A DNA stretch of 64,000 bases. Source: Veillonella_A intestinalis. Lineage in GTDB: Bacteria > Bacillota > Negativicutes > Veillonellales > Veillonellaceae. The notes below the pieces were generated by a model, which did not search any database, was not told where the DNA came from, and saw nothing but the letters and a program-made list of their open reading frames with translations. Within the stretch, counting starts at the first letter, position 1, and each line of letters starts with the position of its first letter. A program made the translations under genes and the position numbers. This document shows positions 16,143 to 22,705 of this stretch, piece after piece. The stretch is from contig NZ_CALPCB010000009.1 of NCBI RefSeq assembly GCF_943192895.1, positions 44,516 through 108,515 on the forward strand, written 5' to 3'.

Positions 16143-18026
16143 ATGGTACAATTAGATGCTAGCTGGTTGCAGCATGTGCAGAAACCAGCCCGCTATACTG
16201 GCGGTGAATGGAATAGTGTTGTGAAAGATCACAAAGACATGGACGTTACTATGTGCTTTGGTTTTCCAGATGTGTACGAAGTGGCCATGAGTCACTTGGG
16301 AATTAAAATTTTATATTCCTTGCTTAATGAATTGCCTTATGTGGCAGCTGAGCGTGTATGTGCTCCTTGGCATGACATGGAAGAAGAAATGCGTAAGCGC
16401 GAAATTCCTTTGTTTTCCTTAGAAACGAAAACACCAGTTAAGGATTTTGATTTTCTAGCCTTTACATTGCAATATGAGATGAGTTATACCAATATCTTGA
16501 ATATGTTGGATTTAGGTGGCATTCCGTTCTACAGTAAGGATCGAGATTTATCTTTCCCTTTAATTACGGCGGGTGGTCCTTGTGCTTATAATGTAGAACC
16601 TATTGCTGATTTTGTCGATATTGTAAACTTAGGCGAATCAGAAGAACATATTGTAGAAATGGTGGAATTATATCGTCAAGAAAAAGCGGCTGGTTTCCCA
16701 GGCGGTAAAGAAGGGCTACTTCGTAAAATGGCGCAAATTCCTGGCAACTATGTGCCATCCTTATATGAGCCACAATATACAGCTAAAGGCGACTTCAAAG
16801 GTATGAAAGTATTAGCTGAAGAAGCGCCAGCAGTGGTACAAAAACGCATTATTGAAGATATGGATAATTGCCATTATCCGACTAAACCAGTGGTGCCATA
16901 TATTGATGTAGTTCATGATCGAGCTGTTTTGGAATTATTCCGTGGCTGTACGCGTGGCTGTCGTTTCTGTCAGGCTGGTATGTTATACCGTCCTGTTCGT
17001 GAGCGTTCACCTGAAAAATTAGTACAATTAGCCAAAGAAATTATTGCCAATACAGGCTATAATGAGATTTCCTTAATGTCGTTAAGTTCCGCTGACTATT
17101 CAAAATTACCTGAATTAGTAGACATGTTAATGGAAGAATTTAAAGATAAGCAAGTAAGTGTAAGTTTACCGTCATTGCGCATAGATGCCTTTTCCATTGA
17201 TATTGCTAAGAAGGTACAACAAGTGCGTAAAAGTGGTTTGACCTTTGCCCCAGAAGCAGGTTCACAGCGTATGCGTGACGTGATTAATAAAGGGGTTAGT
17301 GAAGAGGACTTGATAGCGGCTTGTACAAATGCGTTTAAATCAGGGTGGAATACGGTTAAATTGTATTTCATGATGGGCTTGCCGACTGAAAAGGACGAAG
17401 ATGTGGCAGGTATTGCTGATTTGGCGTATAAAGTATTGGATTTACATCGTGAAATTACTGGTAAACGCAATGGTAAAGTAACTGTGAGTGTGTCTTTCTT
17501 TGTACCAAAAAGTCATTCCCCATATCAATGGTATGGTCAGCAATCGGTGGAAGAAATTCATCGCAAACAGCAATATTTAAAGACTTTGATTAATAACCGC
17601 AATATTTCCTATCATTATCATGATGGGGCAACTGGCTATATGGAAGCTGTTTTTGCTCGTGGTGATCGTCGTTTGAGTAAAACCTTAATCGAAGCGTGGA
17701 AATTAGGTTGTAAATTTGATGGCTGGACAGAGTTTTTCTCTATTGATAAATGGATGGAAGCCTTCAAAAATACAGGTATCGATCCTGATTATTATGCCCG
17801 CCGTGACCGTGACTTTGATGAGCCATTACCTTGGGATCATCTAGATGATACGGTATCTAAGAAATATCTTAAATTGGAATGGGACCGTGCTGTGGAAGCT
17901 TCTTTAACTCGAGATTGCCGTCGTTTACCATGCAATGGCTGTAATGTATGTCCGGAGTTAAATACGGCAATTGTTGATTATCAGGAGGGTGGACGCGTTG
18001 AAAAAGTTACGTTTGGCCTTAAGTAA
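16143..18026 (+). CDS. B12-binding-type radical SAM protein (TIGR03960 family)
   Basis: A 627-residue protein with an N-terminal Rossmann-like cobalamin-binding-type region and a central radical SAM core whose CTRGCRFC motif, near residue 270, provides the three cysteines for the [4Fe-4S] cluster. A C-terminal Cys cluster, CRRLPCNGCNVC, suggests an extra metal site. Its family is nearly always paired with the DUF2344 gene that follows, and often with rng-rplU-rpmA, as here. The reaction is not established; an RNA or ribosome modification has been guessed from that neighbourhood. The second gene overlaps this one by 29 bases. Confidence 0.88.
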   Translation: MVQLDASWLQHVQKPARYTGGEWNSVVKDHKDMDVTMCFGFPDVYEVAMSHLGIKILYSLLNELPYVAAERVCAPWHDMEEEMRKREIPLFSLETKTPVKDFDFLAFTLQYEMSYTNILNMLDLGGIPFYSKDRDLSFPLITAGGPCAYNVEPIADFVDIVNLGESEEHIVEMVELYRQEKAAGFPGGKEGLLRKMAQIPGNYVPSLYEPQYTAKGDFKGMKVLAEEAPAVVQKRIIEDMDNCHYPTKPVVPYIDVVHDRAVLELFRGCTRGCRFCQAGMLYRPVRERSPEKLVQLAKEIIANTGYNEISLMSLSSADYSKLPELVDMLMEEFKDKQVSVSLPSLRIDAFSIDIAKKVQQVRKSGLTFAPEAGSQRMRDVINKGVSEEDLIAACTNAFKSGWNTVKLYFMMGLPTEKDEDVAGIADLAYKVLDLHREITGKRNGKVTVSVSFFVPKSHSPYQWYGQQSVEEIHRKQQYLKTLINNRNISYHYHDGATGYMEAVFARGDRRLSKTLIEAWKLGCKFDGWTEFFSIDKWMEAFKNTGIDPDYYARRDRDFDEPLPWDHLDDTVSKKYLKLEWDRAVEASLTRDCRRLPCNGCNVCPELNTAIVDYQEGGRVEKVTFGLK

Positions 18027-18690
18027 GGGCGAAGATATGCGATTTTTATCGCATTTAGATTATGCGCAAGCTGTGGAACGTATGATTCGACGTGCGGCTA
18101 TTAAAATGGCTTACTCGGAAGGGTTTAACCCTCATATGAAAATCAGTTTTTCATCAGCTTTAGCGCTTGGAATCACAGCAGATGTTGAATACTTAGATAT
18201 GGATATCATTGAGGATTTGACTGTAGCTGACGTTAAGGAACGCTTAAATCAGGTGGCGCCACCAGGTTTGCAAGTCCTTGATGGTCGTGAAATGCCAGAT
18301 AGAGTAAAAAAACTAATGGCTATTTGTAATTATGCGGTATATGAAGTATCTGGGCCGGTAACAGCTGAAGCTGATTGGGCTAGTTTATTACAACCGTTTA
18401 ATGAAGCTACTGAAATTGCTTATGAAAAGGTAACTCCTAAAAAGACACGGACAATTGATGTAAAACATTTTGTAAAAGAGCCAATAACCGCTCGTGTTGA
18501 AGGAGACCGTGTTATTTTAACAATGGGGATTGGCATTTATCCTGAAGGTACTATGAAACCAGGGGATGTGTGGCAATTGGGGCGTGAAAAATATGGTTGG
18601 CCAGTTACGGATGGTTATTCCATTCATCGGCAGACTATTATGGTTGAACGAGACGGACAATTAATTTCGCCTTTAGAGGTAACTGTATAG
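17998..18690 (+). CDS. DUF2344 / TIGR03936 radical-SAM-associated protein
   Basis: A 230-residue protein beginning (M)KKLRLALSKGEDMRFLSHLDYAQAVERM, here quoted only in part: the SKGEDMRFLSHLD block and the later EGFNPHMKISFSSALALG block are the family hallmarks. It is the obligate companion of the preceding radical SAM enzyme and in some genomes is fused to it. I chose TTG 17998 because AGGAGG at 17983-17988 sits nine bases before it; the in-frame TTG codons at 17971 and 17974 lie ahead of this site. Function is unknown; it probably supplies a substrate-binding part. Confidence 0.85.
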   Translation: MKKLRLALSKGEDMRFLSHLDYAQAVERMIRRAAIKMAYSEGFNPHMKISFSSALALGITADVEYLDMDIIEDLTVADVKERLNQVAPPGLQVLDGREMPDRVKKLMAICNYAVYEVSGPVTAEADWASLLQPFNEATEIAYEKVTPKKTRTIDVKHFVKEPITARVEGDRVILTMGIGIYPEGTMKPGDVWQLGREKYGWPVTDGYSIHRQTIMVERDGQLISPLEVTV

Positions 18691-18731
18691 TTATCGTAAC
18701 CTTAAGTTACTAAGGTATCGGCCTATAATTT

Positions 18732-18870
18732 TAAGTATCTAAGTTATAGGCCTAGATTACTAAGCATATAAGTTGTAGACTTAGATCACTAAGCATATAA
18801 GTTGTAGATTTAGCTCACTAAGCATCTAAGTTGTAGACCTAGTTCACTAAGCATATAAGTTGTAAAACTA
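18732..18870. repeat. 29-bp tandem repeat array, about 4.8 units
   Basis: Head-to-tail 29-base units begin at 18732, 18761, 18790 and 18819, with a fifth partial unit at 18848. The consensus starts TAAGCATATAAGTTGTAGAC and ends TTAGNTCAC. Units differ at only a few positions, and a more decayed copy may precede them (about 18703-18731). No spacers separate the units. The array fills most of the 216-base gap before rng. Confidence 0.9.
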
Positions 18871-18906
18871 ATAGATGTCCTAAGTATATAAAGAAAGGAG
18901 TTTGTC

Positions 18907-20337
18907 ATGAAACGAATTGTAGCCAATGTTATGGCTGAAGAAATTCGTATGGTTTTGTTAGATGAAGCTAATCAGCTCGTCGATACAGCGTTTCACAGAC
19001 CCAGTCGTGAAGAAACGATTAACCATATCTACAAAGGGGTAGTGCGCAATGTATTACCTGGCATGTCGGCTGCATTCGTTGACATTGGACTTAAACAGAA
19101 TGCGTACTTAAATTTAAAACAAGGGAAGCAGACTAAATCCATGGGCAAACTCCATGTAGGACAGACTGTGTTAGTGCAAGTTGTCAAAGAGGAAATGCTT
19201 GGTAAAGGAGCACGCGTTAGTGCTGATGTTAGTTTAGCAGGGCGATTCATGGTTTTGTTGCCTTATTCAGATGGGCTACATATTTCAAAACGTATTACTG
19301 ATGATGAGCTTCGCGCTAAGTTAGCAGAGTTGGCAGCGCCATATTTAGCTCGTGGCTGTGGCTTTATTTTGCGTACGGCAGCAGCCACAGCATCGTCTGA
19401 CGCCTTGCAAGGGGATATGGAATTTTTGTGGAGTACGTGGACTCAATTACAAAATCGCTATAAAGTAGCTAAAGGTGGCACTGAATTATATAGTGATGCG
19501 GACTTTTGGTTTCGCTTAATTCGTGAATATTTGAGTCGTGATGTGGGCGAAATCATCGTGGATGATGTAGGGGCGTATGAGCATTTACGTGATTTGTTGC
19601 AAGTTACTAATATGTTATCTACAGTGAATTTAAAACTTCATGAAGGGGCAGAGCCTGTATTTAAAGAGTGGCAAATTGAAAGTCAATTGGATACGTTACT
19701 GAATTCACGTATTGATTTGCCATCAGGTGGCTTTTTAAAAATTGATACGACGGAAGCTTTAACGGTTATTGATGTAAACTCTGGACATTATACGGGGCGT
19801 TCGGGAACGGCTAGTGAGGTTGCGTTGGAAGTGAATCGGGAAGCGGCTCAAATGATTGCCCGTCAGTTACGTCTGCGTGATATTGGTGGCATTATTGTTT
19901 GTGATTTTATTGATTTACCAAAAAAAGCGCAGCGTGAAGAGTTAGTAGCATATTTGACTGAATTAGTTCGCAAGGATCCTATTAAAACAGTAGTGTGTGG
20001 CATTACATCACTAGGTTTAGTTGAATTAACACGCAAACGTGAGCGACAAGGTTTACAGTCTATTTTATTTGATGGTTGTTCACAATGTGGCGGTACAGGG
20101 CAATTACTATCGGCTGAAACGGTGTATTTGCAGATTATTCGTCGTTTACGAGAATTATATCGAAGTGGGCGTTTAAAATCTGATTTGCTAATTGAAGTGA
20201 ATGAAGAAGTAGGACGCTATTTTACAAAGGCTGTACTTACGCAGTTAGAAGTTGAATGCAAGCGTTCCATTCGCTTAGAGGTGCAAGCGTCTATGAATCG
20301 AGAAGCCTATTCCTTATTGGCGGTAGGTGAAAATTAG
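18907..20337 (+). CDS. rng: Ribonuclease G (RNase E/G family)
   Basis: A 476-residue endoribonuclease that cuts single-stranded AU-rich RNA and matures the 16S rRNA 5' end. It has an N-terminal S1-like RNA-binding region (GMSAAFVDIGLKQNAYLN at ~38-55), the catalytic DNase I-like subdomain with IDVNSGHYTG and VCDFIDL carrying the metal-binding aspartates, and the zinc-link motif CSQCGGTG. The length matches RNase G and lacks the long disordered RNase E tail. AAAGGAG lies six bases upstream of ATG 18907. The gene is preceded by the 29-bp repeat array and closed by a terminator. Confidence 0.95.
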   Translation: MKRIVANVMAEEIRMVLLDEANQLVDTAFHRPSREETINHIYKGVVRNVLPGMSAAFVDIGLKQNAYLNLKQGKQTKSMGKLHVGQTVLVQVVKEEMLGKGARVSADVSLAGRFMVLLPYSDGLHISKRITDDELRAKLAELAAPYLARGCGFILRTAAATASSDALQGDMEFLWSTWTQLQNRYKVAKGGTELYSDADFWFRLIREYLSRDVGEIIVDDVGAYEHLRDLLQVTNMLSTVNLKLHEGAEPVFKEWQIESQLDTLLNSRIDLPSGGFLKIDTTEALTVIDVNSGHYTGRSGTASEVALEVNREAAQMIARQLRLRDIGGIIVCDFIDLPKKAQREELVAYLTELVRKDPIKTVVCGITSLGLVELTRKRERQGLQSILFDGCSQCGGTGQLLSAETVYLQIIRRLRELYRSGRLKSDLLIEVNEEVGRYFTKAVLTQLEVECKRSIRLEVQASMNREAYSLLAVGEN

Positions 20338-20370
20338 AAAGACTTAAGTTGCTAAGTCTTTCTTTTTTTT
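20337..20370 (+). terminator. Rho-independent terminator after rng
   Basis: A 9-base stem pairs 20338-20346 with 20353-20361 across a 6-base loop, followed by eight T. Confidence 0.92.
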
Positions 20371-20422
20371 ATATAATATATAGGTTATTAATTTTACTAG
20401 AAGCTTTGAACGAATACAGTGC

Positions 20423-20466
20423 TATAGTATTATCGTATTATTGCGTTATAGTATTGCCGTATTGTA
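20423..20466. repeat. Imperfect tandem duplication of a ~24-base unit
   Basis: TATAGTATTATCGTATT (from 20423) is repeated as TATAGTATTGCCGTATT (from 20447) in the rng-mntP gap. It is short and AT-rich, so it may simply be slippage. Confidence 0.55.
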
Positions 20467-20533
20467 TTTTTAGTGACGTTTGTCGGTACTGCCATAAATA
20501 AAACTGCCCTACCATTAGAGAGGATGTTCGTGT

Positions 20534-21106
20534 ATGTCGATTTGGGAACTGTCTTTAATTGCTATAAGTTTAGCAATGGATGCTTTTGCAGTAGCTGTTG
20601 CTAAAGGCCCTTGTATGTCTGATCGGGAAATAGTTAAAAAAATAGGAATGCCCTTTTTATTTGGTGTATTCCAAATGCTTATGCCCATTATAGGTTGGTT
20701 CATTGGGGCCCAATTGGCGAGTAAAATCGATGCTTACGATCATTGGATTATATTTGGACTCTTAGCATATTTGGGGATTAATATGATACGCAATAGTAAA
20801 AAGGTTGAATATGGTGAAGATGAATTAATTATTTGCCAACTCTTAACTTGGCGTGAAGTCTTTGTATTAGCCATAGCTACGAGTATTGACGCTTTAGCGA
20901 TTGGTTTGACGCTAGCTTTTTTTGATATTAATATATTGGCCGCTACGGGGCTGATTGGTATTGTAGCTTTTATTTTATCCTTGGCTGGCGTATACTTAGG
21001 GCAACAGTTGAAAAAGATTTTTGCTGGTAAGGCTGAAGTTGTAGGTGGGGTTGTATTAGTTCTTATTGGCTTGAAAATTTTATTACAGCATTTACAAATT
21101 ATTTAG
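20534..21106 (+). CDS. mntP: MntP-type manganese efflux pump
   Basis: A 190-residue six-helix membrane protein made of two similar halves, each with an aspartate-containing motif: DAFAVAVAKG near residues 14-23 and SIDALAIGLT near 118-127. The family (DUF204/YebN) exports Mn2+. GAGGATG about nine bases upstream supports ATG 20534. It stands alone between two terminators, interrupting the rng-rplU order usual in clostridial relatives. In other bacteria mntP is often under a yybP-ykoY Mn2+ riboswitch or MntR; I could not identify either here. Confidence 0.88.
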   Translation: MSIWELSLIAISLAMDAFAVAVAKGPCMSDREIVKKIGMPFLFGVFQMLMPIIGWFIGAQLASKIDAYDHWIIFGLLAYLGINMIRNSKKVEYGEDELIICQLLTWREVFVLAIATSIDALAIGLTLAFFDINILAATGLIGIVAFILSLAGVYLGQQLKKIFAGKAEVVGGVVLVLIGLKILLQHLQII

Positions 21107-21161
21107 GCTATGAATAATAGTCTCTAAAAGGGGCTATATCGTATATAACTTGTTAAATACT

Positions 21162-21192
21162 CGCAGTAAGTAGTTGACTTACTGCGTTTTTT
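21162..21192 (+). terminator. Rho-independent terminator after mntP
   Basis: A perfect 10-base stem pairs CGCAGTAAGT (21162-21171) with ACTTACTGCG (21177-21186), followed by six T. Its 3' half overlaps the -35 box of the next promoter. Confidence 0.93.
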
Positions 21193-21202
21193 CATGTAAA
21201 AT
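21174..21202 (+). promoter_or_regulatory. Promoter of the rplU-prp-rpmA operon, overlapping the mntP terminator
   Basis: TTGACT (21174-21179) and TAAAAT (21197-21202) are 17 bases apart. The -35 element lies in the loop and 3' arm of the mntP terminator. Confidence 0.65.
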
Positions 21203-21208
21203 AAATTA

Positions 21209-21328
21209 GTCGTAGTTTGGGTACGCCCAACTATTGCAGCCGCATGGAGAGGTTTGTAAATGTCCCTCATTCCATCAGGCATGAGAGAATACCGTATTCA
21301 GCGAGTTCGAAAACAAGGAGGTGTCACA
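21209..21328 (+). promoter_or_regulatory. Probable ribosomal protein L21 leader (autoregulatory 5' UTR)
   Basis: About 120 bases separate the promoter from rplU. The first part can fold as TTTGGGTACGCCCAA (21217-21231), and the segment from GCAGCCGCATGGAGAGG to ATGCCTGATGG-complementary sequences is GC-richer than ordinary leaders. Its position, length and general look resemble the L21 leader family of Firmicutes, which is thought to bind L21. I recall the family rather than matching it, so a covariance search is needed. Confidence 0.55.
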
Positions 21329-21640
21329 ATGTACGCAATCATTAAAACTGGTGGTAAACAATATCGCGTTGCTGAAGGCGATGTAATTACTATCGAAAAA
21401 TTGGAAGCAGCTGCTGAAGAAACTGTAACGTTTGACGAAGTATTAACTGTAGTTAACGACAGTGATGTTAAAGTAGGCGCTCCACTTGTGGACGGTGCAA
21501 AAGTAACAGGTACAGTACTTGAACATGGTAAAGCGAAGAAGATTTTAGTTTTCAAATATAAAGCAAAATCCAACTATCGTCGTCGCCAAGGTCATCGTCA
21601 ACCATTTACAAAAGTTCGCATTGAATCCATTCAGGCATAA
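21329..21640 (+). CDS. rplU: 50S ribosomal protein L21
   Basis: A 103-residue large-subunit protein that binds 23S rRNA. It begins MYAIIKTGGKQYRV and ends with the conserved GHRQPFTKVRIESI. AAGGAGG at 21316-21322 sets the start at ATG 21329, although the frame is open further upstream through the leader. It is first in the rplU-prp-rpmA operon, three bases ahead of prp. Confidence 0.98.
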   Translation: MYAIIKTGGKQYRVAEGDVITIEKLEAAAEETVTFDEVLTVVNDSDVKVGAPLVDGAKVTGTVLEHGKAKKILVFKYKAKSNYRRRQGHRQPFTKVRIESIQA

Positions 21641-21643
21641 GCT

Positions 21644-21958
21644 ATGATTCGGATTCAAATCAATCGCAATAAGGCACAGCAAATTGTTAAGTGTCATATT
21701 AGCGGACATGCTGAGTACGATGAGCATGGCTATGATATTGTTTGTGCTGCTGTATCCGTTTTATCTTGTACGGCTATTTTAGGTTTGCAAGATATTGCGC
21801 AACAGGCAGGAACATATAACAATCGTTCCGGTGAATGTACCATTTCTTTAGAAGGGGACATCACTGAAAACGGACAGGCTATATTGGCTACTATGGTTCT
21901 TGGACTTCAAGAAATTGCTAGACAGTATAGTGATTTTGTATCACTGAGTGAAACATAG
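21644..21958 (+). CDS. prp: Ribosomal-processing cysteine protease Prp
   Basis: A 104-residue cysteine protease. Prp removes an N-terminal extension from ribosomal protein L27 in Firmicutes. The catalytic His and Cys are in the SGHAEYDEHG and DIVCAAVS segments, residues about 20-38. It lies between rplU and rpmA as is standard. Its substrate next door does carry the cleavable extension, so the pair is functionally consistent. Confidence 0.93.
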   Translation: MIRIQINRNKAQQIVKCHISGHAEYDEHGYDIVCAAVSVLSCTAILGLQDIAQQAGTYNNRSGECTISLEGDITENGQAILATMVLGLQEIARQYSDFVSLSET

Positions 21959-21970
21959 GAGGTGAACGGA

Positions 21971-22255
21971 ATGTTTACTTTTGATTTGCAATTATTTGCA
22001 CATAAGAAAGGTGTATCCAGTACACGTAATGGTCGCGATAGCGAATCCAAACGTCTTGGCGTTAAATGCCATGATGGTTCCGTTGTAAAAAGCGGTAACA
22101 TCATCGTTCGTCAACGTGGTACTCATTTCCATCCTGGCACTAATGTAGGTATTGGCAAAGACGATACTTTATTCGCATTAGTTCCTGGTAAAGTTGCTTT
22201 CGAACGTGCTGGTCGTTATAACCGTAAAGTTAGCGTATACCCAGTAGAAGCGTAA
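21971..22255 (+). CDS. rpmA: 50S ribosomal protein L27 with Prp-cleavable N-terminal extension
   Basis: A 94-residue precursor of L27, which reaches the peptidyl transferase centre through its N-terminus. The extension MFTFDLQLFA precedes the mature start HKKGVSSTRNGRDS; Prp would cut after FA. TAGGAGGTG at 21956-21963 is spaced correctly for ATG 21971, whereas the GTG at 21962 lies inside the ribosome site. obgE, the usual next gene in this operon, is absent; a terminator follows directly. Confidence 0.97.
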   Translation: MFTFDLQLFAHKKGVSSTRNGRDSESKRLGVKCHDGSVVKSGNIIVRQRGTHFHPGTNVGIGKDDTLFALVPGKVAFERAGRYNRKVSVYPVEA

Positions 22256-22263
22256 GTAATTAA

Positions 22264-22305
22264 AAATCCCTATTAGTTGAGATATCAGCTAATAGGGATT
22301 TTTTT
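22264..22305 (+). terminator. Rho-independent terminator after rpmA
   Basis: A perfect 13-base stem pairs 22264-22276 with 22289-22301, followed by a T run. Confidence 0.94.
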
Positions 22306-22325
22306 ATCTCAATCCCAAATTATGC

Positions 22326-22543
22326 CACCCTTTCTCCACTTTTAATGAAAGGCTGTGGATAAGGGCATTATTTTTTCTTGATGAAATAAGTGGGAGAAGT
22401 GTGGTCATACTGTTTGCAACGACCTTTAGAGCTTGTCTCGTAGGAAGTAAAAACAGTATGACCACACTTATTCTTATGTTTATATATGTAAAAATAATGC
22501 AGTATCTTGTAGCCTTGCTGTTTTCAAAAGTGGAGAAAAGGTG
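22326..22543. repeat. ~218-bp imperfect palindrome with nested inverted repeats (MITE-like element?)
   Basis: The outer arms 22326-22343 and 22526-22543 are inverted copies matching at 17 of 18 bases. The inner arms 22397-22415 and 22451-22469 are a perfect 19-base inverted repeat around a 35-base loop. Between them an 11-base block (22365-22375 with 22490-22500) is also inverted. So the whole segment is one long decayed dyad. It carries no reading frame. The right arm overlaps the putative hydG promoter. Confidence 0.85.
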
Positions 22544-22549
22544 TATAAT
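22521..22549 (+). promoter_or_regulatory. Putative promoter for hydG
   Basis: A perfect TATAAT (22544-22549) has TTTTCA 17 bases upstream (22521-22526), which falls in the right outer arm of the palindrome. A leader of ~150 bases would result. Confidence 0.5.
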
Positions 22550-22556
22550 TAATACA

Positions 22557-22705
22557 TATTCAAGAGATTCAATATAGTAGAAGCAAAGTGCATAGGTAAT
22601 ATGCTAAACCTGAATAGACTATCGAAATGTAGGTAGTTACTGTAGCTCATATTAGGGAAAGGCGAGCGCACAGGGCTTCGCTATGGTAGAGTAAAGGAGA
22701 TCAAT
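22557..22705 (+). other. Leader region of hydG, uncharacterised
   Basis: About 150 bases without a reading frame. The last third (GGCGAGCGCACAGGGCTTCGC, 22662-22682) is GC-rich for this genome and can form short helices, and CATAGGT/AACCTG-type pairs lie upstream. It does not match any riboswitch consensus I can recall. Confidence 0.35.

Noticed and set aside
17096..17470. Minus-strand 124-residue reading frame
   Set aside because: It is a shadow frame of the B12-type radical SAM gene and shows no own start signal.
18732..18870. CRISPR array
   Set aside because: The 29-base units are directly contiguous with no unique spacers, and no cas genes lie nearby.
20364..20533. yybP-ykoY manganese riboswitch before mntP
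   Set aside because: Expected from the gene's function, but I could not find the conserved GGGGAGTA-type core or a terminator/antiterminator pair.
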